DNA from: an uncultured Eubacteriales bacterium
GTDB taxonomy: Bacteria > Bacillota > Clostridia > Peptostreptococcales > Anaerovoracaceae
Assembly (NCBI GenBank): GCA_900318105.1
Contig: ONJG01000033.1
Location: 1-58,503 of the forward strand
Direction of reading: 5' to 3'
DNA length: 58,503 bases
The notes beneath the pieces were generated by a model. The model had not been told where the DNA came from. It worked only from the letters and a program-made list of their open reading frames with translations, and did no database searches. Made by a program: the position numbers and the translations under genes. Positions 18,380 to 27,155 of the stretch are shown piece after piece; within the stretch, counting starts at the first letter, position 1; every line of letters begins with the position of its first letter.

Positions 18380-19123
18380 TTAGGCTCTGTGCGTCCTGCT
18401 GTCGCAGAACTCGAGATACAATCTCTTGAGAGCTCTGTTTTTATCCATTCCCTTTATGATGTCCATGGCGGTTTTCTCCGCGGTCTCTATTCTGTCCGCG
18501 CACAGGTTTATCCCCTTTCCCTCCGTCATGGATTTCCTGAGCCTGTCCTCTGCCGAGGCTATAAACTCAAGCGCATCTTCGTTGGTCTTTATATTCTTAT
18601 CCAGAAATTCCCTGAATTCGTAAAAAGCATCCCTTCCGGTCAGCAGCATCATGACGCCTGCCATCAGATCTTCGGTCCGCTTTTCATCCTCTTCATCGCC
18701 GTAGCCCTCAAACTCCTGCACCCTCACGAGGCTGCACCTGGATTTGACCGTCCTGAGGAGTTCATCGCTTCTTGATGTAGCAAGCAGTATCAGCACTCCC
18801 TCCGAAGGCTCCTCAAGGGTCTTGAGGAGTTTATTCTGAACCACATCGCTCATAAGCTCCGCATCATTTATTATGCCCACGAGGTATTTGCCGTAAGGAC
18901 TCATGCCCAGCCTTTCCATGAAGGGCAGCGCATCATCTTTCAGATATCCTGTTTTGCCGCTTCTGTTCATGGATACAACATCTATTTCGCTGCATCCGAG
19001 TCCCTTGATCAGGTCTCTCACAAACATGTCCCGGCCCTCTGCCGCTCTTCCTTCTATTATGAATGCATGAGATCCGTCCCTGCCCTCTGTTATGTTATGC
19101 ACCAGGCTTTCAAGGCTCCTCAT
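18380..19123 (-). CDS. holB: DNA polymerase III delta-prime subunit
   Basis: About 247 residues. The region NDAELMSDVVQNKLLKTLEEPSEGVLILLATSR and the following TVKSRCSL are the sensor-1/SRC signatures of clamp-loader subunits. The N-terminal P-loop is degenerate (EGRAAEGRDMF instead of GxxGxGKT) and no zinc-binding cysteines are seen, so it is a non-ATPase, delta-prime-like member. I start it at ATG 19123 (MRSLESLVHN) because AAAGGGGC sits 7 bases upstream; an in-frame ATG at 19147 lies inside tmk. It is coupled to tmk with a 2-base gap. Confidence 0.82.
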   Translation of the reverse strand: MRSLESLVHNITEGRDGSHAFIIEGRAAEGRDMFVRDLIKGLGCSEIDVVSMNRSGKTGYLKDDALPFMERLGMSPYGKYLVGIINDAELMSDVVQNKLLKTLEEPSEGVLILLATSRSDELLRTVKSRCSLVRVQEFEGYGDEEDEKRTEDLMAGVMMLLTGRDAFYEFREFLDKNIKTNEDALEFIASAEDRLRKSMTEGKGINLCADRIETAEKTAMDIIKGMDKNRALKRLYLEFCDSRTHRA

Positions 19124-19125
19124 TT

Positions 19126-19755
19126 CTAAAGCCCCTTTCTGCTGCAAAGTTCAATAAGGTGCGTCTCTATATCTTCGGATATTTCCTCTACCGACTTTGA
19201 TGCATCTATCCTCTTTATCCTCCCGGGATACTTCTCGGAGAGGGCTTTGTATCCGCCGTAGACCTTGTAATGGAAATCCATCTGCTCCATCTCGAGCCTG
19301 TCGAAATCTCCCATTTTTGAGACCCTTTCTTTTCCTTCCTTGGGATCGATATCCATCCAGAATGTGATGTCCGGTGTAAGTCCGTCTGTGGCATACGAGT
19401 TGACGATGTCCACCATATCACCGAGGCCTCTTCCGTATGCCTGATATGCAATGGATGAATCAAGGAATCTGTCGCAGACTACTATATGGCCCTTTTCAAG
19501 TGCGGGTTTAACCAGCTCTCTTACGTGCTGGGCCCTTGATGCAGCATATATCAGCATCTCTGTCACGGCATGCATCTCGAGGTTTCCGCTGTCGAGCAGT
19601 ATGTCTCTCAGCTTTTCGCTGATGGGCGTGCCGCCCGGCTCTCTCGTATGAACAACAACGAGCCCCTTCTTATCGAAGAAGCTCTCTATATTTCTTATCT
19701 GCGTGGATTTGCCGGCACCGTCACCGCCTTCGAGCGTAATAAAAAGTCCCCTCAT
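19126..19755 (-). CDS. tmk: thymidylate kinase
   Basis: 209 residues, normal length. The P-loop EGGDGAGKST is at residues 9-18 and the DRFLDSSIAYQAYGRGLG motif supplies the TMP-binding and DRx residues. It phosphorylates dTMP to dTDP. The start codon overlaps the stop of the upstream 43-residue gene (ATGA), with GTGAGGAG as ribosome site inside that gene. Translational coupling is therefore likely. Confidence 0.95.
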   Translation of the reverse strand: MRGLFITLEGGDGAGKSTQIRNIESFFDKKGLVVVHTREPGGTPISEKLRDILLDSGNLEMHAVTEMLIYAASRAQHVRELVKPALEKGHIVVCDRFLDSSIAYQAYGRGLGDMVDIVNSYATDGLTPDITFWMDIDPKEGKERVSKMGDFDRLEMEQMDFHYKVYGGYKALSEKYPGRIKRIDASKSVEEISEDIETHLIELCSRKGL

Positions 19756-19883
19756 CTTCTCCTCACCTTATCTTCTTTGTTCCTGGCACTGACATATTTG
19801 ATGAGTTGTAAATAGAGGACCACTGCAATCGCTATGAAAGGTGCGGCCACCAAAATTATCAGTAAAATCTTAAACCAAATCAT
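19752..19883 (-). CDS. 43-residue membrane peptide upstream of tmk
   Basis: This short gene encodes MIWFKILLIILVAAPFIAIA and continues through LYLQLIKYVSARN to a basic KEDKVRRR end: one membrane helix with a positively charged cytoplasmic tail. Its stop overlaps the tmk start in an ATGA, and the tmk ribosome site lies within it, both signs of a real translated gene. The start is only 8 bases after an extended -10 (TG-T-TATACT at 19892-19897), so the mRNA may be leaderless or nearly so. Function unknown; no family recognised. Confidence 0.6.
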   Translation of the reverse strand: MIWFKILLIILVAAPFIAIAVVLYLQLIKYVSARNKEDKVRRR

Positions 19884-19891
19884 ACACAGTC

Positions 19892-19897
19892 AGTATA
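19892..19897 (-). promoter_or_regulatory. extended -10 promoter of the tmk-holB-ricT unit
   Basis: TATACT preceded by TGT (extended -10) on the minus strand. No clear -35 is seen at 17 bases because a terminator hairpin occupies that position. The ATG lies 8 bases downstream. Confidence 0.5.
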
Positions 19898-19901
19898 ACA
19901 T

Positions 19902-19926
19902 AAAAAGGCGATTTTATCGCCCTTTT
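19902..19926. terminator. bidirectional intrinsic terminator after yitT
   Basis: A GC stem AAAGGGCGAT/ATCGCCTTTTT closed by a short AT loop, with T-runs on both strands. It separates yitT from the tmk unit. Confidence 0.75.
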
Positions 19927-19958
19927 AGTCCGTAAACATCTCCGCAAAACCATAGTTT

Positions 19959-20837
19959 TTAATCCGTGAATTTTTTTACAAAATTGCCCACAACTCTGGT
20001 GTTGTCGCTGATTATCATAAATGCATTCGGGTCATGCTCGGCTATAAGTTCTCTTAAGTGGTGTTCCTCATACTTTGAAATCACCGTGACGAGCACATAT
20101 GTATCCTCTCCGGTATACACGCCCTCTCCATCCCAGGCTGTGACTCCTCTGCCGAGATCCTCAATTATATGCTTGGACAGTCCCGGCTTTTTTGTGAATA
20201 TCATGCATTGCTGCTTGATGTTCTGCGTGTGCACCTTGTCTATGCAGACTCCTGTAACGACCGAGAACACTATCGAATAAAGCACGGTCGGTATGTCATA
20301 GATAAACAGGCACACGCCGTAGATGAACAGGCTGATGATAATCCCGATGATGCCTACCTTGAAATTCGGATGTGTCTTGGCCATGCAGACACCGATGATG
20401 TCCTGTCCGCCCTGCGAAGTACCGGCTCTGAGCAGGAGTCCCGCTCCGACACCGGAGCCTATGCCTCCGACCACCGCTGCCAGTATGCGGTCCTCAACGA
20501 TCGGGACTTTCGGCACGGGCACTATGGCCAGGAATGCCGACGCCATGGCTATCGAGCCGAGCGTTGTAATGCAGAACTGCTTTCCCATTACCTTGTATGC
20601 CAGCAGGAAAAGCGGCAGATTGAGCAGGAAGTAGATTATACCCATGTAGTCGAGGTTTCCTATCTGCGGCACATGCAGTACTTCGAGCAGGAAAAGTCTG
20701 ACCAGCTGCGATATGCCCGTAAAGCCGCTGCTGTACAGGTGTATCGGGTTGATCATGAGATTGACGCCCATGGCATATATTAAGTTTCCGACGACGGTCA
20801 TGACGACGCGCTCAACTGTCCTTCTCTTTATTTTCAT
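19959..20837 (-). CDS. YitT family membrane protein (DUF161/DUF2179)
   Basis: About 292 residues. Five to six membrane segments in the first 200 residues include the YitT repeats (GVNLMINPIHLYSSGFTGISQ and GTSQGGQDIIG). They are followed by a soluble C-terminal DUF2179 domain of GlnB-like fold (MIFTKKPGLSKHIIEDLGRGVT...GEDTYVLVTVISKYE). The family is often annotated as a putative transporter without proven substrate. The start at 20837 (MKIKRRTVERVV) is preferred over longer in-frame starts: the TTGAAG-17-TAGAAT promoter lies 7 bases upstream, implying a leaderless message. Confidence 0.82.
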   Translation of the reverse strand: MKIKRRTVERVVMTVVGNLIYAMGVNLMINPIHLYSSGFTGISQLVRLFLLEVLHVPQIGNLDYMGIIYFLLNLPLFLLAYKVMGKQFCITTLGSIAMASAFLAIVPVPKVPIVEDRILAAVVGGIGSGVGAGLLLRAGTSQGGQDIIGVCMAKTHPNFKVGIIGIIISLFIYGVCLFIYDIPTVLYSIVFSVVTGVCIDKVHTQNIKQQCMIFTKKPGLSKHIIEDLGRGVTAWDGEGVYTGEDTYVLVTVISKYEEHHLRELIAEHDPNAFMIISDNTRVVGNFVKKFTD

Positions 20838-20844
20838 GCCTGAT

Positions 20845-20873
20845 ATTCTAATCCATATCCGGCTCATCTTCAA
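20845..20873 (-). promoter_or_regulatory. promoter immediately upstream of yitT
   Basis: Minus-strand TTGAAG (20868-20873), 17-base spacer, TAGAAT (20845-20850). The distance from the -10 to the ATG is 7 bases, leaving no room for a ribosome site. Confidence 0.55.
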
Positions 20874-20950
20874 TGAATTATTTTGCATTTGTGTTTTTTT
20901 GCGGGCGGGGTTAACATTAGCGATATCACGAACAAAGCAAAGGAAAACAC

Positions 20951-22741
20951 ATGAACCAGTCAGGCATATCAACGAAATATCTGTTAAAACGTTTCTACCC
21001 GTACTTCAAACCGTACAGGCGCATATTCATATTCGACCTCATCTGCGCGTCCCTCACAAGCGTATGTGAGCTGGTCCTTCCGCTGATGGTCAGGTTTATC
21101 ACCAATACTGTCATGACAGACCCGGGCAGCCTCACCGTCGAGGTAGTGGTCAGGATAACCCTCCTGTATGTCATCCTCAGGGTGGTAGACGTGGCCGGCA
21201 ACTATTACATGCAAAACAACGGTCACATCATGGGCGCCCGCATAGAAAAGGATATGAGGACGGACCTCTTTGAAAAATTCCAGGAGCTCTCGTACGGGTA
21301 CTACAGCCATAATAAAACAGGTCAGCTCGTTTCGAGAATCACGACTGACCTCTTTGACATAGCCGAATTCGCTCATCACTGCCCCGAGGAGTACTTCATA
21401 GCAGCAGTAAAGATCGTAGTGGCATTTGCCGTGCTGATAAGAGCCAATGTGCCGCTGACCCTCCTCCTCTTTGCAATGATACCGCTCATGCTCTTCTTTG
21501 CGCTTAAATTCAACGACAAGCTCCGCAGGGCATTCAAGTGGCAGAGATCCGAGCTCGGAGAAATAAACTCTCATGTGGAGGACAGCCTGCTGGGCATCAG
21601 GGTTTCCAAATCGTTTGCCAACGAGGACGTCGAGGAGGAGAAATTCGAAGAGGGAAATGAGCGCTTCCTCACAACCAAGAAGGTCGGCTACAGGAATCTC
21701 GCGGGATTCAGAAGTGTCACGAGGCTGTTCGACGGTCTCATGTATATAACAATTGTATTTTTCGGCTCGCTGTCCCTTATCTACGGACACATCACTGCCG
21801 GCGACTTCATAGCCTACCTGATGTACACGAGCGTGCTGCTTGAGTCGATCAGGCGCGTGGTTGAATTCACTGAGCAGTTCCAGAAAGGCATAACCGGCAT
21901 AGAGCGCTTCATAGAGATAATGGACACAAGCATCGAGATTGATGATGAGCCGGGTGCCGTCGATGTGCCTGATGATATCAGGGGTGAGATCGATTTTGAG
22001 AATGTATCGTTTGCATACACCGATCCGAGGAACCCAGGAAGCGCATCACCTGAAGGGGACCCCACTGACTGCGTCCTCAGTCATATTAATCTGAAGATAA
22101 AAAGCGGAGAAAATGTCGCTCTCGTCGGCCCGTCCGGCGCAGGAAAGACTACATTCTGCAATCTCATCCCCCGTTTTTACGATGTGACGGACGGCTGCAT
22201 CAGGGTTGACGGACGGGACATAAGAGAATACAAGGTCAGATCCCTTCGCACAAAAATAGGCATGATGCAGCAGGATGTATACCTCTTCTCGGACACGGTC
22301 GCAGGTAACATCGGCTACGGAAAACCGGGTGCAAGCATGGAGGAAATCGTCGCAGCCGCCAGGCTCGCGGGAGCAGACGAATTCATCCGCGAGCTCCCCG
22401 ACGGGTACGACACCTACGTCGGGGAGAGAGGCGCACGCCTCTCGGGCGGCCAGAAACAAAGAATCAGCATCGCCAGGGTCTTTCTCAAGAACCCTCCTAT
22501 TCTCATACTCGATGAGGCCACATCGGCCCTCGATAACGAAAGCGAGCACTACGTGCAGGAATCGCTTGCCGAACTCGCAAAGGGCCGCACGACTATTACA
22601 ATAGCCCACCGCCTTTCGACCGTGCGCAATGCAGACCGCATCATAGTACTTACCGAAAACGGCATCGAGGAGCAGGGCACGCACGACGAGCTCATTAAAA
22701 AAGGAGGCATTTACGCCTCCATGCACAACTTCACGATATAG
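20951..22741 (+). CDS. ABC transporter, fused permease and ATPase (MsbA/LmrA-type exporter)
   Basis: 596 residues. Six membrane helices (about residues 20-310) are fused to a nucleotide-binding domain. Walker A GPSGAGKTT is near residue 392, the signature LSGGQKQR near 496 and Walker B ILILDEATSALD near 517, with a switch His in AHRLS. It is a half-transporter that should act as a homodimer to export a hydrophobic compound, lipid or peptide; the substrate is not evident. It stands alone between yitT (divergent) and an acetyltransferase (convergent). An AAAGG ribosome site precedes ATG 20951. It lacks the N-terminal C39 peptidase domain of bacteriocin exporters. Confidence 0.92.
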   Translation: MNQSGISTKYLLKRFYPYFKPYRRIFIFDLICASLTSVCELVLPLMVRFITNTVMTDPGSLTVEVVVRITLLYVILRVVDVAGNYYMQNNGHIMGARIEKDMRTDLFEKFQELSYGYYSHNKTGQLVSRITTDLFDIAEFAHHCPEEYFIAAVKIVVAFAVLIRANVPLTLLLFAMIPLMLFFALKFNDKLRRAFKWQRSELGEINSHVEDSLLGIRVSKSFANEDVEEEKFEEGNERFLTTKKVGYRNLAGFRSVTRLFDGLMYITIVFFGSLSLIYGHITAGDFIAYLMYTSVLLESIRRVVEFTEQFQKGITGIERFIEIMDTSIEIDDEPGAVDVPDDIRGEIDFENVSFAYTDPRNPGSASPEGDPTDCVLSHINLKIKSGENVALVGPSGAGKTTFCNLIPRFYDVTDGCIRVDGRDIREYKVRSLRTKIGMMQQDVYLFSDTVAGNIGYGKPGASMEEIVAAARLAGADEFIRELPDGYDTYVGERGARLSGGQKQRISIARVFLKNPPILILDEATSALDNESEHYVQESLAELAKGRTTITIAHRLSTVRNADRIIVLTENGIEEQGTHDELIKKGGIYASMHNFTI

Positions 22742-22758
22742 CAGACCTTCGATGTCTG

Positions 22759-23892
22759 TCAGAGCTGCTTGATGAAGCAGCGTCTTCTCTTGTGCGGCTC
22801 TACGCCAAACATCTTCCACTGACCGTGCACCTTGTGGTTGGTCTCTAGCTGCGGGCCTGTCTCTGCCTGCGTTATTCCATGCTTGATGCAGCCCGTGTAG
22901 AGATGCTCCATTATTATCCCGTTTACGCCGGAGCCCTCAAGCTCAGGTCTTATGGCTATCAGAAAGAGGTCGAGCGTGTCGTTCTTTTTGAGATCCTTCA
23001 GCACAAACGGCCAGCCAAATGGGAAGAGATGCCCGCGGCACTTACGCATGGCATTTGCCATGGAAGGTGCGCCGACGCCGAATCCCATCAGCTCATCATT
23101 ATCGTCCACCACCAGGCAGCACAGATCCGTATCCACAAGCGGAAGGAATTTATTGGTGTACTTCTTTATCTGCTTTTCGTTCAGTTCAACCACGCCGTAC
23201 AGCGGCGCATATGCTATATTTACCAGCTCAAACGCCTTTCTGATATACGGCTTTAAGTCGGACTTTCTCTTTGCATTCACCTTGTGATACCCGGTCCTTC
23301 TCAGCATCGCATCGGAAATTCTCTTGAGCCTTTTATACGTCGCAGAGTTCCCATCACCCAGCGGCAGCATATGCTCTATCCAGTCGGTGTCCTTGATATA
23401 GCCGAGTTCGGTCAGATGGTCGATATAGTAAGGGTGGTTGTAGTATGTGATGAACATACTGCGCTTTTCAAAGCCCTCTACCAACATGCCCTCTCTGTCG
23501 AGATCGCAAAACCCGAGCGGTCCGTGAACTTCGTTCATGCCCTTTTCGCGGGCCCAGTCTTCCACCGTCTTAAACAATGCGGCAGATACTTCGCGGTCGT
23601 CTATGAAGTCCACCTGGGAAAATCTCATTCTTTTAGTGCCCCACTTTTCATTTGCAGCGTGGCTCAGTATGGCGCCTATGCGGCCAACGACCTCATCTCC
23701 TCTGTAAGCCAGGAATGCCCTGGCTTCGCAATATGAAAAAGCGGGATTGAGATTGGGATCCCAGTCCTGCATGTCATCGCCGAAAAACGCCGGCACAAAA
23801 TACGGATTGTCACGATAAAGGCGGTTTGGAAAATCGACAAAGACCTTCCTCTCCGCCTTACTCTTTACCTCTTTTATAACTATATTTTCCAT
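22759..23892 (-). CDS. GNAT-related N-acetyltransferase, about 375-residue family
   Basis: 377 residues. The opening ENIVIKEVKSKAERKVFVDF and the FFGDDMQDWDPNLNPAFSYC and EARAFLAYRGDEVVGRIGAI segments match a widespread uncharacterised family annotated as GNAT-like. The GRIGAI stretch is the acetyl-CoA-binding beta4 region, and HGPLGFCDLDREGMLVEGF is a family hallmark. The C-terminal half (EGSGVNGIIMEHLYTG) may be a second GNAT-like fold. Substrate unknown. It converges with the ABC exporter across a 17-base gap. Confidence 0.75.
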   Translation of the reverse strand: MENIVIKEVKSKAERKVFVDFPNRLYRDNPYFVPAFFGDDMQDWDPNLNPAFSYCEARAFLAYRGDEVVGRIGAILSHAANEKWGTKRMRFSQVDFIDDREVSAALFKTVEDWAREKGMNEVHGPLGFCDLDREGMLVEGFEKRSMFITYYNHPYYIDHLTELGYIKDTDWIEHMLPLGDGNSATYKRLKRISDAMLRRTGYHKVNAKRKSDLKPYIRKAFELVNIAYAPLYGVVELNEKQIKKYTNKFLPLVDTDLCCLVVDDNDELMGFGVGAPSMANAMRKCRGHLFPFGWPFVLKDLKKNDTLDLFLIAIRPELEGSGVNGIIMEHLYTGCIKHGITQAETGPQLETNHKVHGQWKMFGVEPHKRRRCFIKQL

Positions 23893-23917
23893 TAATACTA
23901 TTTGTCTTTCATTTTAT

Positions 23918-23990
23918 CGTCGGAGTCTGCCGACAGAGTTCAAGGTTTTTTTACCGTCGGAGCTTGCCGACAGAGGTCAAGGTTTTCTTC
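23918..23990. repeat. two tandem 37-base direct repeats, each with a hairpin
   Basis: Two copies (23918-23953 and 23955-23990) share CGTCGGAG, then TGCCGACAGAG and TCAAGGTTTT. Within each, GTCGG and CCGAC form a small hairpin, followed by a T-rich end. They lie between the acetyltransferase start and the PFK stop. They may be tandem terminators or a duplicated intergenic repeat. Confidence 0.6.
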
Positions 23991-24026
23991 ATTACGGCAA
24001 CGCCGTAGATATCTGAAGAAAACCTT
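23979..24026. terminator. inverted repeat at the 3' end of the phosphofructokinase gene
   Basis: AAGGTTTTCTTCA and TGAAGAAAACCTT form a perfect 13-bp stem. It encloses a second hairpin TACGGC/GCCGTA with loop AAC. The right arm overlaps the last codons of the PFK gene. It probably ends or protects the PFK mRNA, although the T-run is imperfect. Confidence 0.5.
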
Positions 24027-25266
24027 ACTTCTTCTTTTTGTTCATGGTAATGTGCACCGGAAGTCCTGCTGCCGTGTACGGCTGAATCGACCCGATGATA
24101 AACGGTCTTGCATACTTCAGATACTCATCGCTGACGTATGTGCCGTCATTGATTATCCAGTCCAGCGGAACCTTGCGCTCCACATTGGCAACCTCGTGAA
24201 TGTCGAACATGTCATATGTCTCAACATAAGGCTCCCTGCACTCAACCTTGATGGTTATCATCATGCCGGTCTTTCCCTGGAAGGCCGCATCGGCTGCGAG
24301 GTATCCGACGTTGTACGCCTCATCTGAGTCAACTCGCGAGGATACGTGAGCAGCACATCTCTGAAGTGATGAGAACTCGATGTATCTCGACTTGAGGCCG
24401 GTTTCGGCTGTGATGACGCCTGCCAGATATGCGGCAGTTCCGGCGAGCTGCTTGTGGCCGAATGCGTCTACGTGATCGTTGCTGCTTCCGAGCTCGCATA
24501 CGAACTTGTCGTCCTTGGTCTTGAGGCCTTCGGATACTGCAACAACTATTGATTTCTTGGTCTTGGCCAGCTCTTTGATTCTCTTGACGAAGTCCTTGAT
24601 ATCGAACGGAACTTCCGGCAGATAAATCAGATCCGGGCCCGAGCAGTCGATGTCCCTGGACATTGCAGCAGCGGCTGTGAGCCATCCTGCGTGGCGTCCC
24701 ATAATCTCAACTATGCAGACCGTCGGTTTGGATACTCCGTAGCTCTCGTTGTCCCTGATGATCTCCTTCATCGAGGTTGCGATATACTTGGCGGATGAAC
24801 CATATCCCGGGCAGTGATCCGTCATCGGCAGGTCGTTGTCGATCGTCTTTGGAATGCCCATGAATTTCTGTTTCTTGTTATATTTGGCTGCATAATCCGA
24901 CAGCTGCTTGATGGTATCCATGGAGTCATTTCCGCCGTTATACAGGAAGAACTCTATGTTCTTCTTGTCGAGTATGTCAAAGATCTTTTCATAGACCTTT
25001 TCGTTACCTTCGATCGGCGGCAGTTTGTAGCGGCAGGTGCCGAGGAATGAGGACGGCGTCCTCTTGAGAAGCGACAGGTCCTGAGCACTTGTGATGTAGT
25101 CCTCAATATCCACTATGTCCTCCTGCAGCAGACCTTCAATGCCGTAGTGCATTCCGTAAATTCTTCTGATGCCTTCTGTCCAGCAGGCCTTGATGACGCC
25201 TGCGAGGCTTGAGTTGATTACTGATGTCGGGCCGCCCGACTGTCCAATTATGAGATTGCCCTTCAT
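24025..25266 (-). CDS. 6-phosphofructokinase, pyrophosphate-dependent type
   Basis: 413 residues, longer than the 320-residue ATP enzyme and typical of the PPi-linked clade. The diagnostic GGNDS (YNGGNDSMDT) replaces the GGDGS of ATP enzymes, and PKTIDNDL carries the Lys typical of PPi users. EIMGRHAGWL is the fructose-6-phosphate site. It makes fructose-1,6-bisphosphate, reversibly if PPi-linked, and so can oppose or replace class III FBPase. It has its own promoter (25338-25366). The ribosome site (AAAGGG) lies 14 bases before the ATG. The last residues are a basic KKKK tail. Confidence 0.85.
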   Translation of the reverse strand: MKGNLIIGQSGGPTSVINSSLAGVIKACWTEGIRRIYGMHYGIEGLLQEDIVDIEDYITSAQDLSLLKRTPSSFLGTCRYKLPPIEGNEKVYEKIFDILDKKNIEFFLYNGGNDSMDTIKQLSDYAAKYNKKQKFMGIPKTIDNDLPMTDHCPGYGSSAKYIATSMKEIIRDNESYGVSKPTVCIVEIMGRHAGWLTAAAAMSRDIDCSGPDLIYLPEVPFDIKDFVKRIKELAKTKKSIVVAVSEGLKTKDDKFVCELGSSNDHVDAFGHKQLAGTAAYLAGVITAETGLKSRYIEFSSLQRCAAHVSSRVDSDEAYNVGYLAADAAFQGKTGMMITIKVECREPYVETYDMFDIHEVANVERKVPLDWIINDGTYVSDEYLKYARPFIIGSIQPYTAAGLPVHITMNKKKK

Positions 25267-25337
25267 AATATATGTACCCTTTCTTCTTTCCGATTTTCCC
25301 GGCTTTTAAGTTTAACGTCTTTATCGAAATCCTTACA

Positions 25338-25366
25338 ATTATATGCACTGCGGACACAAATTGCAA
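25338..25366 (-). promoter_or_regulatory. promoter of the phosphofructokinase gene
   Basis: Minus-strand TTGCAA (25361-25366), 17-base spacer, TATAAT (25338-25343). The -35 hexamer is a palindrome and is also the -35 of the oppositely directed gltX promoter. Confidence 0.75.
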
Positions 25367-25389
25367 ATTAACTTCGCTGCAAGTATAAT
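25361..25389 (+). promoter_or_regulatory. promoter of the gltX-nucleotidyltransferase unit
   Basis: Plus-strand TTGCAA (25361-25366), 17-base spacer, TATAAT (25384-25389). It shares its whole -35 with the divergent PFK promoter. The leader to the gltX ATG is about 75-80 bases. Confidence 0.75.
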
Positions 25390-25472
25390 TGGTAAAGTGT
25401 GTGCAGGGATAAAGCTCCCCGCTTCACCGTAATTGCAACAATAATACCAATTGAATAAGGATAAAAGCACTT

Positions 25473-27146
25473 ATGAACAATATTGAATTAAGCGAACTTA
25501 TCTACCCTTCTCTCCCGCACAACGCGGATGAGTTTGAAGCCATGTATCCCGAAAGGAATCTGCCCGAGGGCGCAAAGGTCACAAGGCTCGGTCCGAGCCC
25601 TACCGGCTTTATTCATCTGGGAAACCTCTACGGAGCTTTCGTCGACGAGAGGCTTGCTCACCAGAGCGGCGGCGTGTTCTTTCTGAGAATCGAAGACACC
25701 GATGACAAGCGATACGTGGAAAACGCAGTGGAGACCATCATAACGTCCCTCGCCTTTTTCGACATCAGATTTGATGAGGGGGCAACACTCACAGGAGACA
25801 TCGGCAGCTACGGCGACTACACCCAGAGCAACAGAGGAGATATCTACAGGGCGTTTGCCAAAAAACTGATTGCAAACGGTATGGCATATCCATGCTTCCT
25901 CACGGAGGATGAGATAACTTCCATAAGGGAGGAACAGGACAGCAAGAAACTCACGCCCGGCATCTACGCAGGCTGGTCGAAGTACAGAGAGTGGGACCGG
26001 GACGATGAACTGGCATCGGAAATTGAGAGCAGGATAAAGGCAGGCGATCCTTTCGTTGTTCGCCTGAAATCCAAAGGCACGCCCAACCTCTCAGCAGAGG
26101 ACACTCCAAGGCACAGCGTGGTTGATGCCATCAGAGGAGAGCTCTCGGTTCCGGACAACTTCCAGGACATAGTCATCATTAAGCAGACCGGCATACCGAC
26201 CTACCACTTTGCACATGTGGTGGACGACCATCTGATGCGCACCACTCATGTGGTCAGGGGCGAAGAGTGGCTGCCGTCACTTCCTATCCACGTGGAGCTG
26301 TTTGAGGACCTCGGATGGGAGCTTCCGGTGTACTGCCACACAGCCCAGCTGATGAAGATCGGAGAGGACGGTAACAAACGCAAACTTTCAAAGAGAAAGG
26401 ACCCCGAGCTCTCCCTCGACTTCTACCGCAGCGAAGGCTACCACCCCGCTGCCGTAAGAGAGTACCTGCTCACCATCCTCAACTCCAATTACGAGGAATG
26501 GCGCTTAGAGAATCCTGATGCAGATGCGGATGAATTCGAATTTACGACCGAGAAGATGTCGAGCAGCGGCGCGCTCTTCGATCTGGATAAATTAAACGAT
26601 GTCAGCAAAAACACCCTGCTGCACACAGATGCAGCCGAGCTCGCAGCATGGCTTAAATCCTGGTCTGATGAGTTCGCCCCGGAGTACGCATACGTATTCC
26701 GTGACATGGATCACCTCGCGGAGATAATCGATCTCGGACGTCACGATGCAAGGCCCAGGGCCGACCTTGTATATGCAAGGCAGATAATGGATTTCATCAG
26801 CTACTTCTTTGATGAATCATTCAAAAAAGAGGATGAGTATCCGGAAGAAGCTGCAGCTGATGCAGTTGAGATACTGAAGGCCTATCTTGCAGGCTACGAT
26901 CACTCGGACGACAACGAGCAGTGGTTTAATAAGATAAGAGATATAGCAACAAATCTCGGTTATGCAGCAAAACCAAAGGATTACAAAAAGAATCCGGATG
27001 ATTACAAGGGGCATGTGGGACATGTAAGCACGGTAATCAGAATAGCCATAATGGGTCGCGCGCAGTCACCTGATGTGTGGGCTATTCAGCAAATACTCGG
27101 AGAAAGCAAAGTCCGCGAGCGCCTTGAGGCTGCCATCGGACAGTAA
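25473..27146 (+). CDS. gltX: glutamyl-tRNA synthetase (class I, atypical length)
   Basis: 557 residues. The class I HIGH motif appears as GFIHLGNL (in LGPSPTGFIHLGNLYGAF) and KMSKS as KRKLSKRKDPE. LRIEDTDDKRYV is the conserved RIEDTD glutamate-site motif. It charges tRNA-Glu, and in bacteria without GlnRS also tRNA-Gln, for the GatCAB route; which applies here cannot be seen. It is about 70 residues longer than the common 480-residue enzyme, with an extended N-terminus and an insert before the anticodon-binding region. An AAGGAT ribosome site precedes ATG 25473. It is followed by a nucleotidyltransferase 9 bases later. Confidence 0.9.
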   Translation: MNNIELSELIYPSLPHNADEFEAMYPERNLPEGAKVTRLGPSPTGFIHLGNLYGAFVDERLAHQSGGVFFLRIEDTDDKRYVENAVETIITSLAFFDIRFDEGATLTGDIGSYGDYTQSNRGDIYRAFAKKLIANGMAYPCFLTEDEITSIREEQDSKKLTPGIYAGWSKYREWDRDDELASEIESRIKAGDPFVVRLKSKGTPNLSAEDTPRHSVVDAIRGELSVPDNFQDIVIIKQTGIPTYHFAHVVDDHLMRTTHVVRGEEWLPSLPIHVELFEDLGWELPVYCHTAQLMKIGEDGNKRKLSKRKDPELSLDFYRSEGYHPAAVREYLLTILNSNYEEWRLENPDADADEFEFTTEKMSSSGALFDLDKLNDVSKNTLLHTDAAELAAWLKSWSDEFAPEYAYVFRDMDHLAEIIDLGRHDARPRADLVYARQIMDFISYFFDESFKKEDEYPEEAAADAVEILKAYLAGYDHSDDNEQWFNKIRDIATNLGYAAKPKDYKKNPDDYKGHVGHVSTVIRIAIMGRAQSPDVWAIQQILGESKVRERLEAAIGQ

Positions 27147-27155
27147 GGAGGAAAA

